Source: Serinus canaria
Lineage: Eukaryota > Chordata > Aves > Passeriformes > Fringillidae
Reading direction: 5' to 3'
NCBI RefSeq assembly: GCF_022539315.1
Contig: NC_066314.1
Span: 64,899,543 to 64,963,542 of the forward strand
DNA length: 64,000 bases
Shown here: in pieces, positions 36,553 to 49,484 of the stretch
Layout: each line of letters begins with the position of its first letter
How positions within the stretch are numbered: the first letter of the stretch is position 1
Made by a program: the position numbers and the translations under genes
The notes under the pieces: model-generated
What the model was told of the DNA's origin: nothing
The model's database searches: none
The model's input: only the letters and a program-made list of their open reading frames with translations

Positions 36553-37353
36553 GTCTCATTCATGCCACATTCCACAGTGGCAGGGTCCAACAACAATATA
36601 GGAGGGTACCCAAAATGAAGAGGCAGGACCTTCTATTCTTCTGCCTCTCTTGAATTAATTAACTGGAAATGAGTTTTGTCAATGTTTTGGAAAGGCAGAG
36701 GGGTGAAAAGAAACTCCTAGAATTAATCACAGTGAGAAACTACCTCTTCAGCAGTCTGCCAAAGTTCAGAAAACCCATGAGAAGTGCAAAATAAAAGGAA
36801 AGTGGGCTGACTTACCCTCCAAAGGAACAAATAACATTCAAACAAACACCCAAGTCTCCAAAACAGAGACATGCCCCAGTGCAAAGGAATGCAGCATCTG
36901 TTGCCACAACAGCTTCAGCTTTGGTTTTAATATACTTGTCATGAAGACTGATAGGTATCAAGGTAGAAAAGACAGTTTACTAATAATTTAAATAGACAAA
37001 AGCCACGTTGTGTTTAATTCACTAAATATTTAAGTACATCCAACATTCTCCTGATGCTTATATAAATAGAGATATTTAGGTCCCACGATTGAAAATTAGT
37101 AACTTTGCTTGCTTAGCCCTGACTCAGCACAGACCTCTTACATGGAGAAGGCAGCCTGCAAAGGAGCTCTGTCTTTGAAGAGTTTTTAAACAACAGTTAT
37201 ATCCAGATTCAGCAAAGGAAATGATGGCAAGTTGACACTGCACATATGAAATTCTTCTAGTGATGAAAAAGGAAGTAACGAAATTCCAACCAACTGACAA
37301 GAAGAACCTTTTCCACAAGCTGGTTTACCCAGGTACATAGAAAAACACACAGG

Positions 37354-37521
37354 TGATCTTTTATTTACAGCAAAAGGAGGCAGCAGCATCATCTGACAGC
37401 TTTTCTGAGAACAAACAACATTTTCAACAGACTGGGACTAAAACGGAAAAAAATGGTTGCTGAGCAAGGGAAAATGTTTTAGAAGAGAAATACCCTTTCA
37501 GTCTATTGCAAATATTTCTGC
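37354..37521 (-). other. ATXN10: ATXN10 3' UTR (proximal form)
   Basis: This is the stretch between the ATXN10 stop codon and the likely cleavage point. It is about 168 bases, with no CR1 insertion. The end is inferred from the poly(A) signal at 37360-37365 and the GT-rich stretch just beyond it. ATTAAA variants further along the minus strand (37013-37018 and 36926-36931) could give longer forms. Confidence 0.65.
37360..37365 (-). terminator. Poly(A) signal AATAAA for ATXN10
   Basis: Canonical AATAAA on the minus strand, 157 bases after the ATXN10 stop. About ten bases further on comes TGTGTGTTTTTC, a typical GT-rich downstream element, with a CA cleavage dinucleotide between them. Signal, spacing and downstream element all fit an active cleavage site; use is inferred. 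Confidence 0.7.
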
Positions 37522-37709
37522 TCAGGAGGGCTTTTTCCTGGTTGACTGCAGAATTAACTTGCCATCCCTCTGCTGTATCTCCAAGCCCATCCTCTCGAGG
37601 GCAGAGCTGTCTGCCAGCCCCTTGCGCTCCATCTGCGCGATCAGCGCCTGGTTCTGCTCGTTCTGCTCCGTCAGATTCCGAAGGGCATAAACTGCCCACT
37701 GGCTCACAA
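37522..37709 (-). CDS. ATXN10: ATXN10 (ataxin-10) last coding exon
   Basis: This is the C-terminal coding exon of ataxin-10, a cytoplasmic armadillo-like protein linked in mammals to neuron survival, neurite growth, cytokinesis and cilia. Read on the minus strand, a CCCCACAG acceptor is followed by TT, which completes a split Phe codon, and then 61 codons to TGA at 37522-37524. The peptide begins VSQWAVYALRNLTEQNEQNQ and closes LILQSTRKKPS. From memory this aligns without gaps in most of its length with the human C-terminus (WVIYAIRNLTEDNSQNQ ... LILKSTRDTPKP), the conserved ataxin-10 C-terminal domain. Several substitutions and a slightly different tail fit a bird orthologue. GC content is higher than in the flanks, as expected for an exon. 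Identification rests on remembered protein sequence, not on a search, but the match is long and collinear. Confidence 0.95.
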
Positions 37710-40700
37710 CTGTGGGGCAGAGTCAAGGATAATTTCTTCTTTTAAAGATGAAACAGTGTTTATTTTGATTTATTACTGCATTCACCTCCCCCAGACCTCT
37801 CCCAATCCCTTAAACTCAGAAGAGTAGCAGAAATCAATGGTTTGAATAAGACATTTACAAGTGCTGACACTGAACCTGCAAATACTTGCATATGAGGCAA
37901 TTTCATTTTAAAAAAGGTTTGCCCTTAAACTTCACACAAATTTACTAGGGTTTATATTAAGTAAAAAAAAAACCCAAAAACCAAAAACAAACCCCAAGTA
38001 AACAAAAAACCCCAAGCACATGAACTGCAGGAATTAAAAAGACATGCTGCTTTAAAGCAAAATTACAGTCAATTGAAATGTTCCAATGATCTTCCTAGTG
38101 AGTTTAAATAAAAAAATAAGTCAGTTGTTTATGATCTGAACACTTCAACACTACACTTTCAAGCACTGGCAAACAAAGTAAGCTGTACATCATGCACAGG
38201 AAAGATGACTATTATTTTCACTGCAAAAGTTGAAGAGATGTAGACAAAGACAACTTATCCAGGTTAATATCTGAAAATAGCACAAATAATATTAGAGACA
38301 CTTAAAATTCTTTGACTTCTAGTATTACCAAAACTCAGTCCTTTATGCCTGGGTGCTTTTACACACTTGCCAGGAGACCAGACACTATGATCACTGGCAG
38401 GGAGCTCCTGCTGATGTCTAAAGGGGCACAAGCTGCAACTCATTCACCTCCCAAGGTGGTCCCTTGAGGCCAGGATTGAGGCACATGTCAGGGATGTAGA
38501 CAAAGGATTTAAATTCCCAGGATTATCAGCCAGGCATCTTCTAAGTGAACTACAGTGTTCCTTTTATGAAGTGTCAGAGATGTTGGTCCCAATTCTGCAG
38601 CTGAAAAGTTGTTATGATATAATCTTTCCCAAGTTACCCATACAGGAGCCAAGCCTTTCTGAATCCCATGAGTGGTTTGCCTGCAGGGCACCAATTATTT
38701 ACTACATGTAGCTTCACATCCAGTAGAAGAATATGCATAATTTACTCATCTCCTTGACGTCTTTTGGGTTGGGGAGCATCTAAGCACAGAGATAAATGCT
38801 CTTGTGGGCATTTGCCACAGGGTGACAGGAGGGGAAAACTCAGACAGAGGGGAACTTCAGACAAAACAACACAAGAGAGGAACTGGACTTAAACAATCTT
38901 ACACAACCTCAACAGAGAGAGAAGAGTTTAGATGAAAAGTAGCTAGGACATAAACATAGGGGAACAGCCCTGCATTGGCATGTGTCAGTAAAACAGCCTT
39001 TTTGTAGCAGTTTATATTTATTTTCAAATTCAAGAAGTTCAGAATTGAAATAAAGATAATAAAGTGTTTACTACTATGGAGCTTTTTTTCTTTTCCTGAT
39101 AGATCTCTTTAGGCTTTGTCAGGAAGCATGCTGCACACCTTTATTCAGAAAAATTCCAGTGTGAGGAAATGACAGAGGAGAGAAATTAAGACCAAAACAA
39201 CTTATGCATCTCATCAAAGCCTTAACAGGTGAACAAAAGAGAGAATATCAAAATATTCTCTTCTGTCAGTGCATCACTACTAAAATTAAGTAAAAATTAA
39301 GTTACATAAACTTGGTATTTGCACTGAAGATTACATTTGACTATACAAAACAGTAAGATGCTGAAGTAATAAAATCATGTATGTGCAGACTGTCAGTCAT
39401 TAGTGCCAATGGTGAGAACAGATTTCAGACCAGCAAAGCACGCAAGCTGATGAATGCAGACAAACCAAGGCTTACACCCAACAGGTCTCTTCCAGGTCTG
39501 ATTTAGGGCATGTCATGAGTGCCAAAAAGTAACACCAAGTTCTCCCAGTGGACTGTGAAAAACATCCTTCCACCCTCCCTGGCTCAGCTCCTGGATGAGA
39601 AGCAGACTTTCCTTGCTGTGTTCCTAAAATACGGCTTCTGCATAAAATACAGCACTTGCATAAAAGCATATTTTCTATAATATTATCAGCAATTTTCAGA
39701 GACTGACAGTTCTCAATTACACAAAGTGCCACACAGGCAAAAAAAGTACTCTCAAAACTTTTGTGTGTATTAGCCTTGAGAATGATCTTGCTACTATAGT
39801 CTTTATGTCCTTCAACACAAACCCGCTGCTAAAGCCCACGGCAAATGCTCTTTTCCCATTACCAGATCCATTCATGCTTACATAATATCTAAGACATCCC
39901 CATTATCTTATGAACTCTATCACCATTGTGGCATTTATCATTACTGACTACTGTAGCTGAAGCTGCAAAATGGTTTCAATAACTTTTTCACTCCTTCAGA
40001 AACCCCTTTCTGTGTGTAGGTTTTCCATTGTGACCACAGCCATGAATATTCATCATCCCCTTGTTGGCATGCTAGGGAAGGATGAGGCCTTTGGACAGCT
40101 GGGAGCAGACCCTGGCAGACTTGAGTGTCTGTGGAGATTAAAGCCAGTCCCCAGCTAATACTCACATTACCCTCTTGCTCCTCTCCAAAGACAGAGACAC
40201 AGAGAGAAAATGAAACATATTCGAGAGTCTCTAATCCTACCTACGCTTTCGGCACTTTATTGTATGCTCAGCTTTAGAAAGAGAGCTTCTAAAGTTGCCA
40301 TAGTTACTAAAAATATGAGTGTGAGCCTGTTTGTTGTGAAACTGCACCAAAGAGAAGCAACACAGCAAGCACAGCAGATCTGATTGCACAGACTTGGCTA
40401 TATATTTCCAACTGGGCATATTACACTCTCAAGCAAATTAATATTATAGACAAGTGAAGATTATGATATACTGTCACAGCGAAGAGGGCATACAAAAGGA
40501 AGAAAACAATTCATTTTATTTTGCAGAAGCCTCATCACTAGACTATCTGTGCTTAGGAACTGAAAACAAACATTTCTGTGCATTTATAGCAACACTTTTC
40601 CAAAATGTTTCAGTACTGTATGCTTTGGAATTCCTATGCTATTTTGACATATACAAATAACTAAACTGAATCAACTTGCCCTAAGTAACATCTTCATTCC

Positions 40701-41800
40701 ACAACTTAAAATTTAAAACCGTCCTCTGGGTCGTAACTTTGATTGTCAGGGAGAGGAGAACACAAAGAGAAAGGAAGAAAGGTGGAGAAAACTGTCCCTT
40801 AAGGATGAAAAATATTCCTATCTGGAAGCCATGAAAATCTGTGCCACTAAATCCTGTGTAAGTTTTGTCTCTGACTGCAAAGGGAACTTTTCACCATTCT
40901 CCCAGTTCTTTTCACTTGGATTCTGCTACAAGAGGTTGCTGGAGTCAATGCAAGAGCACAGGGACTGGTTTGTAAACTTAATGGGGTGTGAAAATACAAG
41001 GATGTCCTGCCAGGAGCTGCTAAGCAATCCTGCTGCAGAGGAGGACACTCAGACCATTTCTCAGGGAGAGGGTTCCACCTTCTCATTCTTGGTCCAATTA
41101 GAACAAAACATTATTGACAAGCCCACTGTGGCCACCAGGACCCAAAAGAGCTGTTCCATAAAGCAATTTGGATTCTACAGACCACAGAGAACAGAAAGAA
41201 TTATTAATGAGGTTGGAAGCTGATGAGACAGATAAAAGGCAATGCACAAGTAATTTTGGAAGTATGTTGCTTGAAAAAGGCAAGTTTTAGAAGTTAATTA
41301 TTATCATTAACTAATACAAGATACTGAAGGGATGACAAGGAGAATGAAATACATATATCTGTTTTCCTAAGTCCCCTTCATAGTTATTAATATTGACTCA
41401 TCTCTACATATAACATTCTTAGTGGAGAGTTTGATTTATTACAGTCTAGGGACTTTTTTTTTTTTTTTAAATTAGACTGTTTCCTGCACTACAGTCAGTT
41501 TTCCATAATTATTACTTAGGAACTTTCTTCCTTACAAGTAATTAGGTCTTATGTGAAAAAGAAGGCATTCTTTACCCCATCCCATTACCTCATTAAATCA
41601 AAATTTTTATTACTTCAATAGCAACTACATTCTAATCAAATATAGGAAGATACAAAACCTTATTAAGAAAGCCAGCACTCACAGGTTAGAACCCTTATCA
41701 AATGGGCTGCTCATGTAATCCCTTTCTTAAAGCCACCCAATTTTTCTAAGATGTATTCTGAAACAGGACTGTGTGACTAAAAAACAGAGGTAATGAAAAT

Positions 41801-41860
41801 ACAATATTTGTACAAAAATTGTACTTTTGTACAATATTGTACAAAAATTATACTTCTTTC
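41801..41860 (+). repeat. 30-bp tandem duplication with inverted core
   Basis: Two adjacent units starting ACAATATTTGTACAAAAATT and ACAATATTGTACAAAAATTA. Each holds GTAC words (three in all are flanked as TTGTACAA), so the segment can also fold on itself. Confidence 0.85.
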
Positions 41861-43434
41861 TGGCCTTCAACAAGCAATCCAATTATCACTAGAACCTCTA
41901 CAGACTGGAATGAAACACTGAAGCATCATTTAGAGTCACTTCCACTTGCAGACCTGATTGGACTGCACTGAAAAAACCTAAGCCATTTTTCATTCCAGTC
42001 TTTCAGTCCTTTCAAGCACTTCTGTTCCACAGCACCTTGAAGATAATTCCTCCCACCACTAAAAGAGGTCTCTAGACAACTACCACAGCTGTTTGTCACA
42101 GTTTGGAGCTGTGATATACCACATGTCAGGACTTTGGTCCCTCACCATCAGCCAAACTGTTTACAAAGCTCTGCAAGTTTCTTTCTGTCTGGGGTTTTAG
42201 TAGTTTAATGAAGTTCTAAAAGCTGTATAAGATCAGAGCAGTTCCTTATAACTCCTCTATATTTTTATGTGACTTCTACCTGATTAAGACACTACCAAAA
42301 AAGTAATAACAGAAAACGTAACAAATTAAATGCTTTATCTTAATTTATTTACTTATTTTCAAAAAGCTAATTTATATTTTTAGAATTAATGGTAATTCAT
42401 GCTTGGCAATGAATTACCAGCACCAGAAAACATCAGGCATTCATCCTGTACAAACTTATAGTATTTTGCCTAGAAGGTAGGAAAAAAAGCCTAGAATATT
42501 TCAGTTGCCTGTATTTTCATTTATTCCACAGCTGCTCTTATCACCTGTGACTGCAGTCACCACATTCTGGGTTCCAAAGCTAGAAATGGGCAGCACTGTA
42601 TAAGCTGGGAATGTCCCTTCCTCCCCCCTCTGTGTGACTTTGCTCTTGCAGAGCTGATGTAGCACAACCATCTAGTCCAGGAGCCTCCAAAATACAGAGG
42701 CACCTCTGGATGCTGCCAGAGGTATTTACTGCTGATCACACCTTTCAGGGATAAGATTTGCAACACTGGGGAAGTGAAAGCAGATGTTTCTGCTACAAGC
42801 AACTCTCACCTGGCCCAAGGGATCAGTCAGAGGGTTGGACCATCCAGTACCAAACAAGATTCCATCTCCACCACAGCGTGGCAGCAAAGCTTCACTGGAC
42901 AGCACGAGTGGCATGAGGAGCTTGCAGCCAGCCCTTCCTCTCCTCACCTGCAGCCCTGCCCAAAGGAAGCTGCTTCCACAAAATATTCCAGTAAAGACAG
43001 AAAGCCTATCCCCAAAAATCTGGGGTTTACAGCTTGAATTCTGCCCTGCAGAACATGGCTTTGCAGAGGTTTTAAACTGCACCATCTCAGAACAGACAAA
43101 TGGGCAAAACCATTTGGTCTAAAGGCACTAAAACAGCTTCAATGCTAAGGCAATATTCTCTGTAATTCACAGCCTACAGACAACAGGAAACATCTACAGC
43201 ACAAAATAATTGTACATTAGGTAATTTTTCCAGTTCTGTAGCCCTCACTATCCTGCCACACCAGTAGTGGAAACTCCAGTTCCTCTTGCAGACAAACACC
43301 ATCCTTCTGGCTACTTGCATTTATGTCACTCTTTGAGCAGTCTACCCATGATCTGCAATGATGAATTCATTTCTTAAAGTGTGCCTTGTGGGACACAGGC
43401 TTCTTTAAAATGGCACTTGCACCCTCTGTATAAC

Positions 43435-43468
43435 CAGACACATTAAACATAACACAGACACATTAAAC
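43435..43468 (+). repeat. 20-bp tandem repeat, 1.7 copies
   Basis: CAGACACATTAAACATAACA followed directly by CAGACACATTAAAC. Confidence 0.85.
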
Positions 43469-46404
43469 TTCATGTATGACTTTCAGTGACAATTCATCCA
43501 TTTAAGTATCTATGGCCAACAAAAGCATTTGGAAGACCAGAATGGACTACTAAACCTCTTTTGCCCAATACTTCTGCATAAACACAGATTACCAAAAGTC
43601 AGCTCCTCTTGAAATCAAGCCTGTAAATTCACTTTTGTGCACAAGATGCTTTCATGCCTTTTCTCTGAAAAACATTGTGTTGAACTGGAAAATCTCACTG
43701 TGTCCCTAAATAAACTTTCCTAGTGGGTAAATATCTCACTCATTACAGCCTGTGATTTATTTCTGGCTTAGATTTGTTTAGAATTGTTTCCAAACACAGC
43801 TTTTCAGCACAGATTAAAAAAAATAATTCCCAGATCATAACCAGCATTCGGTATTTTTTGCATGAACTAAAGAAAGAAACCAACAGAGTTATTCCAAGGT
43901 TTGCATAATTTTTTTGTCTCTTCCCTCAATTTATGTTTTACAGCATCCTTTTTGAAGGACTGGCACCAGAACTAAGTAATAAAATCTGCCAAAATTTGCT
44001 ATGTGGCTGATTACAGGTACAGCACAGTTTCCTGGCCCTTTGGCTGTGACTAGTTCAGAAAGAGAAAAAAAGAAACAACTCACAATATCCAGCTGCTGTA
44101 TATCTAATAGATAATTATGAATATATATGTATATGTAATATTTACTGTGCTCCCAGAAGTAAAGTCCAAGCTCTCCAGCCTTTCACATTTTCACACCTTT
44201 TCAGCACTGTCCAGTACTGACAGCCAGGGCAGATCATGAGGCTCATTTGAGTTCCAAGGCTTCCCTCTTTTTAACTACATCCTCATGTCAGTGATGTCCA
44301 GCTAAATGGTACTCCATACTCATTAAATTTCAAATTCAGAAATTTAAACTTACTGGGATATTTCTTAACTAGAGTCATATAGGAATTTTTCTCCCTAGAT
44401 CCTTGGTATTTCTGGATTAACAGTTCTGAGCAGTAATATGCACCCAGATTGCTATTAGCTTTTAATGCCTGCCAACTAAACATTTAATCTATACTCTATG
44501 TGTAGCCTTTCATGTTCTGTGGGACTTAAAACCCAATGCCAGAACATTTTAGCATAGTAAAACAAAAAATTTGGGTCTTGCACTTCAGAGCTACAAAAGC
44601 CATAGGACATGTTTAGCTCTGTCTGGCTATTTTTATTATAATGGCTCTTATGCCAAAACTTACAGAACTTTTAAAAAAAATTAAGCCATAACCTCCAGCT
44701 TGTTTTCCTTTTCCCTATACTCAGACTTGTAATACTACCTTAAAACCAAGAATATGACACATTCATTTTTTGCTGCTTAGGCTGCCAATTTTTTTTGAAA
44801 TTACGACTTATATTTAATAGAAACCCATAATTTATGAGCAACTACAAATCATCTGGTTTTAAAACAGAAAGAATCACACTCCTGATCAATTTCAAGCTAG
44901 TACTTCACAGTTAGAATACTCAGTTCTTTCAGTCCCTTCTTTTCCAATAATTCCATTTCAAGAGTTCATAACTAAATCTATTAGCTATCTTTAAGAGGCA
45001 CCAGAGTTAGCAGGCTGGTTTGTTAAAAAAGCTTCAACTGCTGATACATTACTTAAAAATGCCTTACTTTACCTTCTCTACTGAAAAAAAATTGCAACAT
45101 TTCATTAAGTTGAAATTCATGCATCAAATTACTATTAAAACCTATCACAAACACAGAGATGTGGAGCAATGAAGCACAGGGGGATGGTAACTGTTCACAA
45201 ACTGATCAGCAGGCAGGCTGTAGTCCTTTTAAATTTCTTGGGACACGGAAAGAAAAAGGCTCCACCTTTGCACAGAAATGCATTCATGTGTATTTATGTG
45301 CAGAAATAAATACCTTTTCTAAAATGCTTTAAAATGGCAATTACAGAAGTCAAATAAAACTTTCAGAAATTTGGCACTAACACTTAAAAACCCAATCTAA
45401 TTCATGCCTGAGATGTGGTTAAGCAAATTATAATTCACCACAAACAGATGATGAATTGAGCTGACACAATTTGGACTGAAGCTCTTTCTCAGTTTAGAAA
45501 TGCCAGAGATTCATCCATTTATATAGATCCAGCAAGGATTTTATGCCACCTTATCTTTCAGCACAGTACATGTGTATTTTATTGATTCAGGGTCTCTGAG
45601 TAACTTATGTGGCATACCTTCCCTCCTGCTGCTTATGGTCATTTCAAATGTCACTTTATGACAAATAATCATAACACTGAAGGTAAATTGAAACTCCAGT
45701 TCCATGGTCACAGACACCAAATGATGCCCAGTGTGTATCCAAAAATAACAACCATTAAATAAATGGGTGTTTTGAAAGATGCAACTAAATTATAACCAGC
45801 TATTTGTTTAGCAAAATAGCCATTAGCCACAATTCTGTCTACAATTTCAGGGAATGGCTGCATCTCCTTGAGGAAATCTCCACACTCCAGAGAAAGGAAC
45901 AAATCCACAAGGCCAGTGGAAAGGACTTCAAATATAACTGAGAGAGGAAGGAAAGGTTAGGCTTTAAAAACCATTTGCAAATCTAAAGAACAAATTTTAA
46001 CCAAAGATCTGAGGAAGTGAGAGGAAACAATTTAAGGCTCAGGACAGGAGAAGACATTCAGCAACTGAAGATAAAACTGTTCTAATTACAGTGATCAAAA
46101 ATGGGGCAACAGAAAAATGCCAGAATAAAAATATTATTTGAAGCATTGGCCAGATGACATCCAAATATTCTTTGGAGGTATGCACAAGAAAAAATGCCAA
46201 GAAGACAGACTGAAATATGATAAGGTGGTTGTAGAAGGCATTCCATTCTCAACAATATTTCTGAACCACTCCTAGCTTTACTTAAAAAAACCAAAAATCT
46301 TTGGCTCTCAGATTTCCAGTGCTCCATCTCAGCCCAGAGGGGAATTTTTCAAAAGTAAGTGTACAGAAAAATCAAGGAAGCTGTTTGAGCTATAAAAGCA
46401 GTGA

Positions 46405-46422
46405 TTTTTTTTTTTTTTTTTT
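46405..46422 (+). repeat. T18 run in ATXN10 intron
   Basis: Eighteen T in a row (poly-A in the ATXN10 sense strand). No retrocopy is recognised next to it. Confidence 0.95.
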
Positions 46423-48259
46423 GAGGTGCTCCTGATAACTAAAGACCTGGGTTTTTTTTCAAGAATTCAAGCCTGTCATGGATTTAAATCCACCAAGAGG
46501 ATTAGAGAAGAGGACAAATATGACAATATTTGGTTTAGAAATAGAGTTATTAACTTTAATTCCTCACTTTTACATGCATGAGTTGGTGCCTACAGAGATT
46601 ACTCCTCACAAGGGATTAGAAATATTAGAATGTAACATTTGAAAGAGCCTTCTCACATTCTCTGCAGCTCTCTTAGATTTCCTTCACCTTAAGAGGGACC
46701 TTGTACATCACATGTTTCTTAATGGTGATAGCTGGGTAGAAAGGGGATAAGAAGGCAAGAATAGATTCATATTTACATCTCTGCAAATCTGTGTTAGTAT
46801 TTTATAAACTCTCAAGGAAATTACTAACACCACCCTCCACCCCCAAACACTGAAGTTCAATATTTTTGAACTATATTTAGTTTACAGTTTTAAATAATTT
46901 TTAAATTGTAAATAGTTTTAACCTATTTTTATAATATTTTTAAATATTTTCAGTATTTAAATTCATCCTGCAAGTGCTCTAAAAAAAAATGAATTTTAGG
47001 AATTACACAATGAGCAACCTGAAATATATCATTAGAAATTGTAACTCTGTTAAATGATAAAACACAAAGTGTTATCTGTGGTCATTTTCAGAAGACAAAA
47101 AAGATTAAGTCCTTTAATTTCTCACAGTATCTATTTCTGTACTACACACTGCATTCTTTCTGTGGTCTCAAGTATTTTTAGTATGAGGAAAATGTTGCAT
47201 TTGACAGGAGAAAAGTTTTCTTGGGGAACAGTGTGGAAGACACAATTAGTAATGTAGTACATCTCACAAGAAAACTTGGTATTTTTGTTTTCATTTCAAA
47301 ATAAACATTTTCTAGCAATAAATACTTGAGAATTACAGTCTTTGTGTCAGAATTTAAATCCACCAAATATGCTTAATGTGGTACATTTTTTCCCTTGGTT
47401 CTCCACCTTTAACTAAATTTTGCCCTGAAGATTTTGCAGCATCCAGAAAAGATAAGCAATGAGATAAGACATGGAAGCTATGTTATCCCAACTCTTGGGA
47501 TGTGAAGCAATGTTTAGTGGGATTTAAAACAAGGTTTAAATGTGCCCTTTCCAACAGGGAGCAGCAATCAGCTCCTCCCCCCCGGAGCTTTATAATAATC
47601 CCACTCTGGACACTTAAGGCAATATACTGAAAAATCTATTTGGAATCGAGATCTCTTTGGTCAATGAACACTGATCTAAGAAAAGACTGGATAATCTGGT
47701 AATGCTTCTTTCAAGAGTGTAAAAAACACCCCTGACAGAGAGTGACAGCAGTAGGCACTGGTAGGCAGGTGACCATCCCAAGCACAACCACATATGGTGT
47801 TTGGATATAGCTGTTTGGCTGAAGCCTCTTGGGGATCACTTTATAAACCAGCCTGCTAAAGCCCCACCCTGAAACAACACTGAGGGATTCCCCTCTAAAC
47901 CCCCAGAGGCCCCTGCTCTCCCTTAGCCACTAACAAAATACAGCTACAAAGACTTCAGAGCAACTTGCAGAACAGGGCAGGATTTCATCTACTGAATAAG
48001 GTGAAAGAAATAAGCCCCTCTTAGACTGTTCTTGCTCAATGAATAACCACACTTGTACCTGTTCCAGCTTCTGGTCTGACCAGTTCTTCTCTGTACCTTA
48101 AAATCACATTCAGACAGAGCTCAGGTTTGTGCATATGTCACAAGGCAGGAATCCTCCACTCTCTTTAAAAACAATTCTCAGCACACAGGAATTGAATTGG
48201 TCTGAACTGGAGCATGGCAATACAGTGACTTCTTGGTTTCCTAGCTCCATCTATGGTGG

Positions 48260-48476
48260 AATCATAGAATAGAATCTCAGACTGGTTTGGGTTGGAAGGG
48301 ACCTTAAAGCTCTTTGAGTTCCAAACTAGTTCCACCTCTAGTTCCAAACTCATCTAATTCCATGGGCAGGGACACCTTCCACTATCCCAGGGTGCTCCAA
48401 GCCTTGTACAACCTGGCTTTGAACACTCCAGGGATGGGGCAGCCACAGCTTCTCTGGGCAAGCTGTGCCAGTGAGA
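48260..48476 (-). mobile_element. CR1 3' end copy with internal duplication
   Basis: Antisense CR1 inside the last ATXN10 intron, with landmarks GGTTTGGGTTGGAAGGGACC and GGGCAGGGACACCTTCCACT. A 23-bp block starting AGTTCCAAACT at 48317 is repeated imperfectly at 48340, which lengthens the element compared with its relatives here. Confidence 0.93.
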
Positions 48477-49406
48477 AGAGGTAGAGCTGGCTTCCACTCA
48501 GCTGTTATTTTATTTTGCCTTTGGCTCTATGAATGAAGGGTTCAGGCCAACCAATTTATGTTCTTAACCTGTGCTGACAAGTCCCATTCTTCCACTGCTG
48601 ACCTCAACCACTGCTTGTTAAATCACAGTGACACATTCAGTACTGGCTGATAAAAAGTCAGATGTTTGCAGCACTCTCTGTCATCCCTGAATGACACAGA
48701 GCAACCAACAATAATGCAAAATTGATTGTCCTCTACCAAATAATGCACTCCCCCTTAGCCTAGGTAGCCTTCAAATTTACTTGTGCAGCAAAGCAAGTAT
48801 GGAGGAAAATGGTAATTCCATTTCCTGGGTTGGGAGAGCCAAGTCCTGTCCAAGCAAAACCTGACTGGGCCTGATCCTTTACAGTGATCATGATTTGGTG
48901 TATGCTTATAAAAATACAGAATCAAATAGGTCACATCAAACTTCTTCATGCACAGTCAGTGCCTGATATTTTCTCAGCAACACACGTGCATGAAAACGCT
49001 CAGCTCTGTGATGGCTCACTCCAAAAAGTCAACTCATTCTCCTATTTTTGCTTTCTGCTGGCTCTCATTCAGTGGTGAGACTGTTTTACAGCATGTGGCC
49101 TGTTTAAGGTTGCACTCTGTAACTTAGATAAAAATGTCTGTCAGCTCCCCCAAAAGTCCTTGCTGGCATCTTGCAAAAACAAACTGCCATTGTTGTAGAC
49201 CATAGCAACTTGATTTCCTCCAGCTTTAGCCAGTTTCATGAACCACAATTATACTTGCTGCTGCCATGAAGTCAAAAGTATTTTCAATCTACCTCTCAGA
49301 TGACTGAATATAATAGAAGCAGTTTTGGAAGGAGTATCTGGAAATTAACTTACTCTTTCTATATTTTTATCCATTATTCATACTAAGGAATCTGTGTTTG
49401 GAAATT

Positions 49407-49484
49407 CATATCAACCTTTTCTTTCCATATCAACCTTTTCTTTCCATATCAGCCTTTTCCTTTCCATATCAGCCTTTTCCTTTC
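49407..49484 (+). repeat. 19-20 bp pyrimidine-rich tandem repeat, 4 copies
   Basis: CATATCAACCTTTTCTTTC twice, then CATATCAGCCTTTTCCTTTC twice. The two halves are each identical inside, so the array grew by stepwise duplication of a variant. It lies in the last ATXN10 intron; the ATXN10 sense strand is purine-rich. Confidence 0.95.

Larger units (their letters stand above)
27557..37353. other. Non-coding DNA just beyond the ATXN10 3' end
   Basis: This is the CR1-rich and G-run-rich proximal flank. It has five CR1 pieces between 30167 and 34168, a (CTG)8 tract, a 19-bp AT minisatellite, G-quadruplex-capable tracts near 28.9 and 29.2 kb on plus and near 36.5 kb on minus, and a T18 run at 31379-31396. 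The stretch 34180-36500 has no recognised repeat or gene. It is AT-rich with scattered homeodomain- and SOX-like words. Confidence 0.6.

Noticed and set aside
1..37353. WNT7B exons, expected from human gene order
   Set aside because: No frame shows the Cys-rich Wnt C-terminal motifs. The gene, if conserved in position, lies outside the window.
46082..46327. 81-codon open frame on minus next to the 45.7 kb candidate
   Set aside because: No splice-site support and Cys/Phe-rich low-information composition.
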